Of a DNA stretch of 64,000 nucleotides, positions 40,980 through 51,513 are shown piece after piece. The translations under genes were made by a program, and so were the position numbers. The first letter of the stretch is position 1. Every line of letters begins with the position of its first letter. Where the stretch lies: the NCBI RefSeq assembly GCF_027118995.1, contig NZ_CP098242.1, positions 2,147,001 through 2,211,000 of the forward strand, in the 5' to 3' direction. Under the pieces are notes generated by a model. The model saw nothing but the letters and a program-made list of their open reading frames with translations. It ran no database searches and was not told the origin of the DNA. Source of the stretch: Oxalobacter vibrioformis (GTDB taxonomy: Bacteria > Pseudomonadota > Gammaproteobacteria > Burkholderiales > Burkholderiaceae_D).

Positions 40980-41016
40980 CATCTCCTTTTGTCTGTCATT
41001 CGTCTTTATGTTTTTC
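40964..41016 (+). terminator. Strong terminator hairpin
   Basis: An 18-bp perfect stem (ACATAAAGACGAATGACA with its reverse complement at 40994-41011) around a 12-nt loop, followed by TTTTT. It must end a transcript from the left, either the candidate small gene or the IS5 remnant. Confidence 0.85.
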
Positions 41017-41290
41017 TCCTATGAAAAATTTGTTTTCACTTTTACACAGCGCTCTGCCGTTCTATTATGCGGCAAAGCGGGCATTTCCTTGGGGAAACAT
41101 TTTAAAAGGGGAAATGAGATATCGCAACATGGTGTCATGGCTGATTAATTAATATCTAAAACGTAATAGCAGGATATTCATATTCTGTTTAAAACCAGTA
41201 TAAGAATTAATTAACAGAAACCAGAAAAAACATCGTTAAGTTGTTTTATTCATTCATGCGCATATCGTTAAAGCCGGGCAGTTTTTTTAC

Positions 41291-41803
41291 ATGGCACAAA
41301 ACCGTAAAAACAAGTTTCTGATATGGACCGTTTTTTCTGTTTTTTGCGTCCTGTGGTTTGCCTGTACGGTTTTTTTGCCCGAGTTATTCACAGGCGCTGC
41401 CGATCAGCTCGTTAATTTGAGGAGATACAGCAGCCTCTTCTTTATCGTTTTACTGTTAAGCCTGCTGTATCCGCTTTTCACTTTCTGGCGGACCGATATT
41501 CATGATCTGGAAGTGGATGCAAAGATTTGTGAACAGAATTACGTTGACTGTTTTTTCATTCGGCATTTTATCCCGGTCATGCTGGCACTCTTTCTGATTG
41601 TTGTTTGTACTTATGTCCTCTTTGAATACCTGGCTTATCGTCAGGGTGAGCGGATAAAAAACGAGCTGGCTGAAATAACGGAAGTGAAAGCCCGGTGGCT
41701 GGACGAGTGGCGCACACAGCATCTGGATTTTGCATCGCTTTCTGATGCGGCGCCGCATAAAAAAAACAATGCGCCAACGGTAATAGAGAAAAGCCGTCTT
41801 TAA
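41291..41803 (+). CDS. Membrane protein of unknown function (170 residues)
   Basis: Three predicted membrane helices: about residues 9-29 (FLIWTVFSVFCVLWFACTVF), 45-65 (YSSLFFIVLLLSLLYPLFTF) and 90-112 (FIPVMLALFLIVVCTYVLFE). The C-terminal 55 residues are charged and probably cytosolic (GERIKNELAEITEVKARWLD). No family was recognised. The stop codon TAA 41801-41803 is immediately followed by the tip of an IS3-family relic (41804), so the original C-terminus may have been trimmed or altered by that insertion. Confidence 0.6.
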   Translation: MAQNRKNKFLIWTVFSVFCVLWFACTVFLPELFTGAADQLVNLRRYSSLFFIVLLLSLLYPLFTFWRTDIHDLEVDAKICEQNYVDCFFIRHFIPVMLALFLIVVCTYVLFEYLAYRQGERIKNELAEITEVKARWLDEWRTQHLDFASLSDAAPHKKNNAPTVIEKSRL

Positions 41804-42713
41804 TGAAGTGAACGCTTAATATCGGACATTTCCTGCGGTTATTGAAATGGCCTGAGTACGGTATTGCCCAGGACTCAGGCCGTTTAAATTCAGTTTTATC
41901 CGTTCATTGTTGCAGTAATGGATATACGCATTTATTGCGGATTTCAGTTGCTGTATATCAGTAAAATCCGAAGAGCAGCAACCTTCAGATTTCAGTATGC
42001 CAAAGAAACTTTCCATTACTGCATTATCCAGGCAGTTTCCTTTGCGAGACATACTGTGTTCAAGATGGTGCTGTCGCAGTTTTTCCTGATAAATCGCCTC
42101 TGGTATTGCCAGCCCTGATCGCTCTGTTATACAGATCAAGAATCGGTGAAAGATACCGCTTTTTACCTCTGACATTGAATTGACTCACCTCTGTCACCCC
42201 TTTCTGATTCGGTTTGTCAGCCGTAAAATCCCGTTTCAGGAGATCCGGAGTGACTCTTCCCTATACGCCTTTGCAGGACTGATATTATTTGCGCTTTACT
42301 GGCTGCGTTGATTTCTTTTGCTCCTGAATCAAGACTTGCAGCTTTTTTAGATAGGCATTCTCCGCGCGAAGATACTCAAGCGCTTCCTGGATGGTTTTGA
42401 ATTCAGGAAGAGAGCTGTCATGGTATTGACGGGGTTTGCTTTCTTCTCTGACAATCGGGGCCGTCCTTTTCGGTTACTTTGAAGGGCTATGATACCGCCT
42501 TGACGGTAAAGACGCTCCCATCTGCTGACTGTACAAGCCGCCGCCATACCAGATTTTGCATCAATGCCGAAACGTTTTCCGGTCCTTCTGGCACCCTCCC
42601 CACTGTTGGGATAATGGAGCGCAACCTCTCGCTTGAATTCCAGACTGTATTTCTTCTTGCCCATAAAGTGAAACCCTTAAGCGTTGGCTGTCCAACTTTA
42701 GGGGTTCACTTCA
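41804..42713 (-). mobile_element. IS3-family relic, copy 2 (internally deleted)
   Basis: Same ends and orientation as the relic at 35.3 kb and nearly identical where both are present. It keeps the orfB C-terminal fragment (41816-42175, catalytic-Glu region) and more of orfA (42347-42664, beginning MGKKKYSLEFKREVALHYPN with the helix-turn-helix DAKSGMAAACTVSRWERLYR), but orfA is frameshifted by one base near 42412. Compared with copy 1 it lacks about 150 bp between two GATATTATTTGCGC repeats, yet retains about 115 bp of orfA that copy 1 has lost. Neither can make an active transposase. Confidence 0.85.
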
Positions 42714-42841
42714 TTTGAAGGCGGCTTTTTTATGGGTGCGCCTGCTTTCTTGATGTCGCGCAGTGGTTTTTTTCTCTTCTTTTTTTTCTGCCCGGCAGAT
42801 GAGGAAAAGCAAAGGCTTATCCGCCCTGCCGACCTATCTTT

Positions 42842-42931
42842 AGGGTCAGCCCTCATTAAATTGCCCGCTGCGCCTGGCCCTTTGAGCCAAAACGGCTTTT
42901 CGCAAACGGAAAATTAATGAGGCCTGACCCT
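42842..42931. repeat. Dispersed inverted-repeat element, copy C (90 bp, centre deleted)
   Basis: Left end AGGGTCAGCCCTCATTAA and right end TTAATGAGGCCTGACCCT pair with one mismatch and match the tips of copy B. The CTGGCCCTTTGAGCC and AAAACGGCTTTT blocks are kept; about 88 bp of the middle are missing. Confidence 0.82.
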
Positions 42932-42990
42932 AGCGGGAGACACAGACGTGCAAACGATGAAGCCGGTTTACGGGGAGCAAAAGAAGATCA

Positions 42991-43467
42991 ATGCGATATG
43001 CGGGAATGAAGTCAGGGGTCAACGGCTGGCTGCTTGTCCTGATTCTGGGCATGGTGGTGATGTGGCCGCTGATGTCACTGGGTGCACTCCTGTCCAGTCT
43101 TTCGGGATTTGAACAAGTCTATGCGAAAACAGAATATGCGATGTGGGTGCAGAGCAAGACAGTCATGTGGATGCTCTCAATAGTGAGTATCTCCCTGTCG
43201 GTAGGGGGTGGCTGGCGGCTTTACCGGGTGCATTCAAGGGAGTCGGTGGATCTGGCGGTTTATACCATGTGGATTGCCTGGCCGTTACTCAGCCTTTTCA
43301 TGGTGATTGCGGCCGTGATGATTCTGAAGAACCCACGTGCCGGCAATGCGTATTCTCCGGCAATATATCACCTGGTTTTTGCCGTGCTCGGGGCGATTGC
43401 CGGAACGATGTATCTCAAGCGCTCCAGGCGGGTGCAAAACACTTACCGGCTGCCGGTATATGTTTAG
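42991..43467 (+). CDS. DUF2569-like membrane protein, first of a tandem pair
   Basis: 158 residues, four predicted helices (about 12-35, 55-72, 88-108, 122-142). The opening GVNGWLLVLILGMVVMWPLM and the closing YLKRSRRVQNTYRLPVYV match the next gene's ends, so they are paralogs. The LKGxGGWLxxL opening is the DUF2569 pattern. No function is known for the family. ATG 42991 is used (AAGAAG upstream); ATG 43006 is an alternative. The stop codon overlaps TAGGGTCAGTCC, which resembles the tip of the dispersed repeat. Confidence 0.7.
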   Translation: MRYAGMKSGVNGWLLVLILGMVVMWPLMSLGALLSSLSGFEQVYAKTEYAMWVQSKTVMWMLSIVSISLSVGGGWRLYRVHSRESVDLAVYTMWIAWPLLSLFMVIAAVMILKNPRAGNAYSPAIYHLVFAVLGAIAGTMYLKRSRRVQNTYRLPVYV

Positions 43468-43584
43468 GGTCAGTCCCTGGGGGCAAACGGCTTTTTTGAC
43501 CTGTCGCAAATGAATTGTCGATTCATGAAGTTTTTCTGTCTTGCGCGGGTCTGATAACTCACACAGTGATGATAAATAGGCGAT

Positions 43585-44076
43585 ATGTACGAGGCAGTCA
43601 GGGAAAGAAGCCCGCAACTGAAGGGCATGGGCGGGTGGCTTGCCTTTCTGGTGGTCAGCCTGATGCTGCTTTCACCGCTGGCCGGACTGATCACGATTTA
43701 TGAAGGGTTTGTCAATATTGAGCAGACCTTTGATGTGGCGGGTTCGGTGTCGTGGCAGCAACACAAGACCATGACCTGGCTGCTTTTTATTGTCAGTACA
43801 GTCACCTCGATGCTGGCGGGATACCGCCTGTACCGGGAGCATGAGAAAGCGTCGGTACGTTTTGCCATTTATGCGATCTGGCTGGCCGGGCCGATCCTGA
43901 ATCTGGGAGCCATCCTGGCAGGGATACTGATTCTGGGTGTGCATTATGCGGGTGGTGGTTTCTGGCAGGGATTTGTCAGTATTGTTTTTTCTGTGGGTAT
44001 TGCATCGCTCTGGACGATCTACCTGAAGCGTTCGGTGCGCGTGAAAAACACGTACAACCTGCCGTGGTACCCCTGA
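43585..44076 (+). CDS. DUF2569-like membrane protein, second of a tandem pair
   Basis: 163 residues with four helices: KGMGGWLAFLVVSLMLLSPL, MTWLLFIVSTVTSMLAGYRL, a third around IYAIWLAGPILNLGAILAGI and a fourth around GFVSIVFSVGIASLWTIYL, ending KRSVRVKNTYNLPWYP. It is clearly homologous to the upstream gene (same helix pattern and C-terminal YLKRSxRVxNTYxLP). The pair lies in a block of small accessory proteins and ends in a terminator. Confidence 0.75.
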   Translation: MYEAVRERSPQLKGMGGWLAFLVVSLMLLSPLAGLITIYEGFVNIEQTFDVAGSVSWQQHKTMTWLLFIVSTVTSMLAGYRLYREHEKASVRFAIYAIWLAGPILNLGAILAGILILGVHYAGGGFWQGFVSIVFSVGIASLWTIYLKRSVRVKNTYNLPWYP

Positions 44077-44113
44077 TGTTTTTTTGTAGTGTGAGCCTTG
44101 CTCTTCCTTTTTT

Positions 44114-44139
44114 AACCCGCTTTTACGGCGGGTTTTTTT
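44114..44139 (+). terminator. Rho-independent terminator of the DUF2569 pair
   Basis: AACCCGC, short loop, GCGGGTT and a run of seven T. Confidence 0.92.
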
Positions 44140-44145
44140 GCCGTT

Positions 44146-44343
44146 TCAGCGTGTGGCAGTGTGTTTGCTAAAGAGGTGGCGGATACCCTTTTCATTGATG
44201 CGGCAACACCACTTCACATACATGAAGTATCCGGTCCGGTTTTTTTCGGCAACGCCATCAGCAATCAGCCAGCCGGGATTGCCGTTTTCACCCGGGTCAT
44301 CGGTATAGATGAAAACAGGCAGGTTTTCCGTGAAGTACAGGGG
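44146..44343 (-). pseudogene. Stub of an unidentified gene
   Basis: The minus strand has a 65-codon open frame without a proper start: LYFTENLPVFIYTDDPGENG, NPGWLIADGVAEKNRTGYFM, YVKWCCRINEKGIRHLFSKH. The even, protein-like composition suggests the 3' end of a real gene whose front has been lost; a TAA stop precedes it in frame. It lies 33 bp downstream of the TPR gene on the same strand. The plus-strand frame over the same bases also looks open, so the strand is not certain. Confidence 0.3.
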
Positions 44344-44375
44344 TTACCTGCGCTTTGCTGCCGTAAGAGGATTTT

Positions 44376-44954
44376 TCAGTCGTCTCCGTATTCCTCATAG
44401 TCATCGCGCGGGATGTAGCCGCGGGAAAAGCCTTCGTCATCAAAGCGGCTGCTCCTGCCGCCATAGTCGTCGCCGTCGCCGTCGCCGTATCCGTACCCTT
44501 CACCGCCATCCTCGCTGTAGTCGTCAAGGTCAACCCGGTTGCGAAGGTAGACGAGATCATCCTCATCCTCGAATACGTCTTCCCCTTCGAGCAGGAAGGC
44601 CCGCATGAGGAATTCGACGGCGTTTTCTTCATCATCGAGCCGTCGGTATATCTGTCCCAGGCGATAGACGATGAAGGGGTTCATGTTTTGCGGGCCTGCT
44701 GCGGTATAGGCTTCGTAAAAGTGATCCAGCCCGTCATCGAAGCGGTCCATCAGGAAGCAGGCGTCGCCCATGGCGGCTTTCAGCCATACATAGGCTTCCC
44801 AGTTTTCACGGGGTTCCGGCAGGATGGACAGCGCCTGGTTGTAAATATCAAGCGCTTCCTCATAGCGGCCCTGGTCGAAAGCTTCTTCGCCCTGCTCACT
44901 CAGGGCTTCCATTTGCTCCTGGATATCTTCCGGCAGCTCAACGGCGTGTTCCAT
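44376..44954 (-). CDS. TPR protein with acidic, Gly/Asp/Tyr-rich tail
   Basis: 192 residues from ATG 44954 (AAAGGAAA upstream). Two to three tetratricopeptide units fill residues 10-120 (EEAFDQGRYEEALDIYNQAL; GDACFLMDRFDDGLDHFYEA; YRLGQIYRRLDDEENAVEFL). After EGEDVFEDEDDLVYLRNRVD comes a low-complexity tail of Gly, Asp and Tyr ending GYIPRDDYEEYGDD. No signal peptide. Cytosolic TPR proteins of this length occur beside immunity genes, which fits its neighbours, but a binding partner cannot be named. Confidence 0.75.
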   Translation of the reverse strand: MEHAVELPEDIQEQMEALSEQGEEAFDQGRYEEALDIYNQALSILPEPRENWEAYVWLKAAMGDACFLMDRFDDGLDHFYEAYTAAGPQNMNPFIVYRLGQIYRRLDDEENAVEFLMRAFLLEGEDVFEDEDDLVYLRNRVDLDDYSEDGGEGYGYGDGDGDDYGGRSSRFDDEGFSRGYIPRDDYEEYGDD

Positions 44955-45156
44955 GTGATTTCCTTTCGTGTTCGTTTCTCATTATTTTGCTGATTTGCCT
45001 ATTTTGCCGCTTTTTTACAAGGCCTGCCATAATTTTTACTTATGACAGCATAAAGGAAAAAGCGTTTCGCTTGTGCGCCTATAAAGGGTGTGGTATCTAT
45101 AGAAAATTACCCGGGGTTTTATGCGGTTTTTTTCTGATTTTCCGGATGGTTAAGCA

Positions 45157-45615
45157 ATGGAGTCAATTTCCCCTGTCCTGACAAGGCTCATTAATGAAAT
45201 TCCGGCAATGCACGAGGCGCTGGAGATCGAATTTGCCGATTCGACCCGGCTGGCTGACATGCAGCTGGGCTATGGAGTGGATGTGACGGGGCTGGACCTG
45301 TCCGGCCCGGATGAAGGTGACTGGCAGGCCCAGTGGCTGGTATTTGGCTATGATTACGGTGATCCGGTTTTTGTGGATACGCGTGAGGAAGCCAGGGGGT
45401 TTCCGGTTTATACGGCCGAACATGGCACAGGCAGTTGGGAGCCGCAGGAGATTGCGGCTTCGCTTTCCGGCTTTACGCAGATTCTGCTGGCGCTGAATGC
45501 GGCGATGCATGCGGAAGATATCAACTACCGGGACTTGACCGCAAAGATGGCGCCCTATACGCAGAATATGGATTACTGGGATGTGGTGATCGAGGGAATT
45601 GAGGATAATCTTTAG
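45157..45615 (+). CDS. SUKH/SMI1-KNR4-type protein, likely immunity protein
   Basis: 152 residues. The pattern YGVDVTGLDLSGPDEGDWQA, WLVFGYDYGDPVFVDTREEA, PVYTAEHGTGSWEPQEIAAS and a following LSGFTQILLALN helix is that of SMI1/KNR4 (SUKH) proteins, a superfamily established as immunity proteins against nuclease and other polymorphic toxins. No toxin is adjacent. It is followed 64 bp later by a DUF4261 gene on the same strand, a probable operon. Confidence 0.72.
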   Translation: MESISPVLTRLINEIPAMHEALEIEFADSTRLADMQLGYGVDVTGLDLSGPDEGDWQAQWLVFGYDYGDPVFVDTREEARGFPVYTAEHGTGSWEPQEIAASLSGFTQILLALNAAMHAEDINYRDLTAKMAPYTQNMDYWDVVIEGIEDNL

Positions 45616-45679
45616 CATCAGGACGGGGAGTAACGTGTGCCTTTTCCACCGGGAAGAGGATAAACAGGAAAGGGAACAG

Positions 45680-46453
45680 ATGAAAGAGATACCGGATTAC
45701 AGGGAGGCGGCTGAGGCGGCCGATGAAACGAAGCCTGACATGCGGCTGGGGTTTGTCCTGTTGAAAGATGAGGTGATTGACTGGGAAACCTTTTTTGGCA
45801 ACATGAAAGCGGACTGGGGTATCGAGCTTGACGCCCGTCCGAATGACGACAATACGCTGGTCTTTGACTGGGAAGACATGATGGTGGCGGTGAGTTTTAT
45901 TCCCGCCCCGATTCCTGAAGCGGTGGACAATGCCAGAAATAATGTGTTCTGGGAAGACGGCGTGGAGCTGGTGCAGCAGCATAAGGCGCATGTCATTGTC
46001 GCGGTGATGCGTGCCGGTGACCCGATGACGCAAAGCCTGATGTATTCGATGGTGGCGTCATCCCTGTTGAAGCTTTCCAATACGATTGGCATTTACCAGA
46101 TACCCACGGTTTTTCCGTCGGATTATTTTGTCATGGTGTCCGATTCGATCCGTGAGGATATCCTGCCTGTCCCGACCTGGATTTATTTCGGCATTTACCC
46201 GGATGGCGATGATTTTTCCGGATATACCTACGGGATGACGTATTTCGGCATGGACGAGATCGAAGTGATCCAAACGAAGGCCGAACCGGCAGAGCTGTAT
46301 GATTTCCTGATGGATGTGGCCTACTACGTGATTGATAATGAGGTGGTGCTGGCTGATGGGGAAACGCTGGGGTTTTCCGAGGAACAGAAGCTGGCTGTTA
46401 CCCGCTCGGAAGGAGTGGCTGTTGAGGGAGAGAGTATCAAGATCGGGTTTTAG
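45680..46453 (+). CDS. DUF4261 domain protein
   Basis: 257 residues from ATG 45680 (GGAAAGGGA upstream); GTG 45635 with GGGGAG in front is an in-frame alternative adding 15 residues. The DUF4261 pattern is visible: MRLGFVLLKDEVIDWETFF, TLVFDWEDMMVAVSFIPAPI, NNVFWEDGVELVQQHKAHVI, VIVAVMRAGDPMTQSL, VFPSDYFVMVSD, PVPTWIYFGIYPDGDDFSGY and YTYGMTYFGMDEIEV. Family members are common near immunity genes; the molecular role is unknown. Probably co-transcribed with the SUKH gene. Confidence 0.82.
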   Translation: MKEIPDYREAAEAADETKPDMRLGFVLLKDEVIDWETFFGNMKADWGIELDARPNDDNTLVFDWEDMMVAVSFIPAPIPEAVDNARNNVFWEDGVELVQQHKAHVIVAVMRAGDPMTQSLMYSMVASSLLKLSNTIGIYQIPTVFPSDYFVMVSDSIREDILPVPTWIYFGIYPDGDDFSGYTYGMTYFGMDEIEVIQTKAEPAELYDFLMDVAYYVIDNEVVLADGETLGFSEEQKLAVTRSEGVAVEGESIKIGF

Positions 46454-46694
46454 CCGGGTATTTTTTGCCTGTAAAACGAGAGCTTTCCTGAGAGGAGGCA
46501 CTTTTTTCGTTGCGGCCCTGCTGCCGGCTTTTGCCGGCGCTGACAGCTACCATGAGAAAGCGCTTTTTTTCAGTTATGAGCGGTATGAACAGGTATTGCC
46601 TTATACCCGGGAGCAGGAGGAGAAGGTATCGCCGGATTCTGGCGAGCAGCCGGGTGGTGCTGAGGAAAAAGGAGAAGAGGAGGATGAGGGGTAG
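46454..46694 (+). other. Possible truncated secreted-protein frame
   Basis: Immediately after the DUF4261 stop, an open frame reads FLRGGTFFVAALLPAFAGAD, then SYHEKALFFSYERYEQVLPY and an acidic Glu/Gly tail. The first part looks like a signal peptide, but there is no acceptable start codon in frame before it (the frame only opens inside the DUF4261 gene). It may be a decayed small exported protein. Confidence 0.3.
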
Positions 46695-47523
46695 CTGTAT
46701 TTGCGACGGTAGGGCGCGGTTTTGTTTTTTATCCTTCGTTTGTGTTGTTTGGCTGCAATCAGATTGGTTCTCAATTTGAGTTCATCAGGCCGGTGGCTGA
46801 CCGGCGGCAGCCGGAACTCGCTACGCTCAGACGCCGTCTGCCCGCTCCAGTTCCTCCTCCCAGCCCCGGCTACAGTGCAATCGCGGACTATAGAAGAGAA
46901 ATGACACCACCATGTGGTGTAAAGATGCCCCTGCTGCGCAGACAGCATGGCAGCGAAGCTGCCCTTGAAAAGGCGGGTATAGCGGGTGTCGTAGCGTGTG
47001 CTGAGCCTGTGGCGAAGCGCACGAACCCGGATGCCGGCAAAAAGACCGCACCCGCCTTTGCCGAGAGAACATCGTGCGCTGCACTGCGTTTGGTACACGC
47101 TACAATTCGGGCATAACAAGAACATCCACATCACCCAGTGCGTCAGCAATGGCTTATGAGAATACCCTACTGTGGCGGTAGACTTCTTAGCAGGCAAGTG
47201 CGTTACGGCGAAGCCGGATTAGTCTCGAACGACTGGAGCAGGAGCGGTACTGTTCAAAAAAGAAGAGAGCGAGATAAGCGCGACGGCACTAAGGAGAGGG
47301 ATCAAGACGGGAATCCCCCGCATGGCGGTGGACGGGAAGTCCACGCGGCACTTTTTGCGTTCTTTTTGCTGCCGGGAAAAAAGATCGTTGCCGTGGGTCA
47401 ACCACCTACTTTATGACGTTCTATCAAGGTCTAATCTGATCGCAGCAAATTACCCACGCGAAGGACATTAGCTCAATCAACAACTGATCTGATCGCAGAC
47501 ACGGCTGCAGGCAAAGCAAATTG
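46695..47523. other. 830-bp stretch without a recognisable gene
   Basis: Frames on both strands look like chance and none has family motifs. The 11-mer TCTGATCGCAG occurs twice about 52 bp apart (near 47435 and 47489), and GC content is high up to 47100. It may be decayed coding or mobile DNA. Confidence 0.5.
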
Positions 47524-49181
<1,658 letters not shown>

Positions 49182-49347
49182 GCGTTTTCCCTGTATCTTC
49201 CGTTGGATTTTATGAATGATACAACAATAACGCCTGTTTTTTCGATACCGGCAGGTGCTTCGTTTTCGAAAGGCGGCAAGGGGGAAGCGCGCGTTGTGTT
49301 TTTACTCTGAAGCCAGGGGCGGCTTTTTTATTGCAAGACAGAAAAGA

Positions 49348-49854
49348 TCAGGTTTTTTTCGGTGTTTTCCTGCCTGCGGCTTTCATGGACAGAAATCCGG
49401 CGTGGCGCTGGTCGCAAATGGCCTTGATTTTCTGGTAATTGGTTTCGCTGTAGTCCATATGAAAATAGGTGTTGTCGTGGTTTTTCTTTCCAACCTGTTT
49501 GCGGACAAACTGGCCATAATCAGCAAGAGAATTGCCATGTTCTTTCGCAAAGCGGGTGCTGTCGCTGCCATAATAGGCATTCAGGAAAGCTTTGCCTTTG
49601 GCATTGAGTTCTTCTGATGTGAAAACACCATCCAGATGTGTCATCAGGAACTCGCGGCAATCGTCTTTTCCCGAGCGGATACGTGCGATTTCCTCGCCGG
49701 CTTGTGCCAGCAGGCGCTTGCTGCACAGGTCGTTTTCAATGCACCAGCGGAGAATGAAGGCGATATGTGTTGCCCCTGCTTCAGGCAGGATACCGGCGGG
49801 GGCGCGTGTTGCGCCGAAATGCCATTTGGCTTTATCGTAAACGGTTAAAGACAT
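49348..49854 (-). CDS. DUF7832-like protein, possible immunity protein
   Basis: 168 residues, no signal peptide. The N-terminus VYDKAKWHFGATRAPAG, then GATHIAFILRWCIENDLCS, resembles the YDxAKWH...ATHIGMxLxW pattern of DUF7832 proteins; a middle REFLMTHLDGVFTSEELNAK, GKAFLNAYYGSDSTRFAKEH segment fits as well. The C-terminus is basic (KAAGRKTPKKT). Family assignment is from memory of the pattern and needs a profile search. It lies 170 bp upstream of the Sel1-CbrC pair on the same strand. Confidence 0.5.
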   Translation of the reverse strand: MSLTVYDKAKWHFGATRAPAGILPEAGATHIAFILRWCIENDLCSKRLLAQAGEEIARIRSGKDDCREFLMTHLDGVFTSEELNAKGKAFLNAYYGSDSTRFAKEHGNSLADYGQFVRKQVGKKNHDNTYFHMDYSETNYQKIKAICDQRHAGFLSMKAAGRKTPKKT

Positions 49855-50413
49855 GCTTTAAAGGTTTCGTATTATGGCTTGTCGTGTTACAAATAAGTGA
49901 TGTTACAAATAGTGTATCGGCAAAGGCAGACCATGTTTGCCCTTCGCTTTGATTAATTTTTAGGCGAAAACGGTCTGATGTAAAAATGTAAACAGTTGTT
50001 TTTACAGGTGAAGAGAAGGACTGTTTCCTGCTGGAAAAATTTTGACGATCATTGCATATCTGTCATTTGATACGCTGGCACGGGTCTGTTTTTCGCCTAT
50101 TTGCGCTACAATGGACGGGATTTTGCGGAAGCGGAAAGGTTTGTTGATGCCTGCGCAAAAGATAACGGGTTCTGGTAGCTGTTTGCTGTTCTTTGGCGCT
50201 TTTGCTGGAAAACAGCCGGGAGTATCGTTTGGTGTAGACCATGTTTGCAGCTTTTTTGCTGGTTTTGCCTTTTGTTTTAGACAAATGTGGTCTAAAATGA
50301 ATTGCATATGCTCTGATCAGGAAGTTTGGCTGAAATGTAACTGGAAGACGATTTTATTTAATGAAAATATTTCAGCCAGTTGTGTTTTGTTCTGATAGGG
50401 AGGGGATTTTCCT
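49855..50413. other. Gap without a supported gene
   Basis: An AT-rich 560-bp stretch between divergent genes. A plus-strand frame at 50042-50395 has no family features and unlikely composition. The 14-mer AGACCATGTTTGC- occurs at about 49930 and 50237, possibly a short repeat. Promoters for both neighbours must lie here. Confidence 0.5.
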
Positions 50414-51202
50414 GTGATCCGCACTTACGGCAAGCCGCCCTATCGTGTTGCTGTCATTCATGGCGGACCGGGAGCGCAGGGTTCGATGGCAAGAGTGGCA
50501 ATGGCGCTTTCAAAAAGCACAGGTGTCATTGAGCCAATGCAATCGAGGCTGGACATTGCCAGTCTGATTGAAGAGTTGAGGTCACAGCTTGCCCGAAGTT
50601 CTGAAAAGCCGGTGACGCTGATCGGGCATGCCTGGGGTGCGTGGCTTTCACTGCTTTATGCCGCAACGCATCCGGATGATGTCAGGCAGGTGGTAATGGT
50701 CGGCTGTGCACCACTGGATGCCATGTATGCCAGCCAGATTATGGAAAAACGGCGCAAGCGGATGACGCAGGGTGAGTGGGTGCTTTTCAACGGACTTCTC
50801 TTCAGGCTGGAACGGGTGCCGCCGGAAAGCCGCAACTGGCTGATGGAGCAGCTTGGTGATCTTCTGGATAAAACCGATCACTATGATCTGGAGAAAACGG
50901 AGGAAGATAAGCAGGGCAATATACCGGTAAACGGCGATATGTATCTTGCGGTGTGGCCCGAAGCGGAGGCGATGTGTGAAAGTGGTGAATTGCTCAGGCG
51001 GCTCAAGGGGATACGGTGCCCGCTTTTTGTGATTCATGGAGAACATGACCCGCGTCCGGTTGATGGGGTGACGATTCCCCTTCATGCCAATAATATCGGG
51101 TTCAAGCGGTATGTGCTGCCGCAATGCGGGCATGTGCCTTTCAGGGAACGGCATGCAGTCGGTGTGTTTTATGACATTCTGGAAAAGATCATAAAAAGAT
51201 AG
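50414..51202 (+). CDS. Alpha/beta-hydrolase fold protein lacking the nucleophile serine
   Basis: 262 residues from GTG 50414, with AGGGAGGGG upstream. The oxyanion loop VIHGGPGAQGS near residue 14-24 and the nucleophile elbow LIGHAWGAWLSLLYA near 74-88 are those of the proline-iminopeptidase-like group, but the elbow is G-H-Ala-W-G: the expected Ser is Ala. The acid (HGEHDPRPVDG, Asp near 216) and base (LPQCGHVPFRERH, His near 242) are kept. It is therefore probably a pseudoenzyme, or uses another chemistry. No overlapping genes. Confidence 0.85.
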   Translation: MIRTYGKPPYRVAVIHGGPGAQGSMARVAMALSKSTGVIEPMQSRLDIASLIEELRSQLARSSEKPVTLIGHAWGAWLSLLYAATHPDDVRQVVMVGCAPLDAMYASQIMEKRRKRMTQGEWVLFNGLLFRLERVPPESRNWLMEQLGDLLDKTDHYDLEKTEEDKQGNIPVNGDMYLAVWPEAEAMCESGELLRRLKGIRCPLFVIHGEHDPRPVDGVTIPLHANNIGFKRYVLPQCGHVPFRERHAVGVFYDILEKIIKR

Positions 51203-51280
51203 TCAGGGCGATACAGGCAAAAACGAAAAATTTTGTGTGTGTGTGGGCGCGTTATATGCCGGATGGTGTGTTGCTACAGT

Positions 51281-51422
51281 TCATTTCATAAATCGGCCGG
51301 AGAACCGATATAAAAAGCGTTTTGCATTAAAAATGCGATTTTTTGCTCATTTTAGTGGCACTTTCCACCACTTTTATCTCCATGATCGGCTAAAAATTAC
51401 TCCAAAATGATTTATGAAATGA
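51281..51422. repeat. 142-bp element with 14-bp terminal inverted repeats
   Basis: TCATTTCATAAATC (51281-51294) is exactly inverted at 51409-51422. Inside are two smaller hairpins, GCATT/AATGC and AGTGG/CCACT. No coding frame. It could be a small mobile element or a structured 3' region of the hydrolase transcript. Confidence 0.6.
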
Positions 51423-51431
51423 GTTTTATTG

Positions 51432-51459
51432 TTGAAAAAGGTTGTGTTTTTGTTATTAT
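51432..51459 (+). promoter_or_regulatory. Predicted sigma-70 promoter
   Basis: TTGAAA (51432-51437), 16-bp spacer, TATTAT (51454-51459). It points to the structured element at 51514; no plus-strand protein gene follows, so any transcript would be non-coding. Confidence 0.45.
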
Positions 51460-51513
51460 AGAAGCATGTTGCGGGATGGTCTGTTCAGCCCGTCCGCCCG
51501 GATTTTTTTTCGT

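Noticed and set aside
43465..43500. Fourth copy of the dispersed inverted repeat
   Set aside because: TAGGGTCAGTCC and CAAACGGCTTTTTT recall its parts, but there is no paired right end.
46601..47197. 198-codon minus-strand frame
   Set aside because: Cys/Arg/Ser-rich, no motif and no ribosome binding site.
50042..50395. 117-codon plus-strand frame
   Set aside because: Composition is not protein-like and no ribosome binding site is seen; the next gene has its own strong one.
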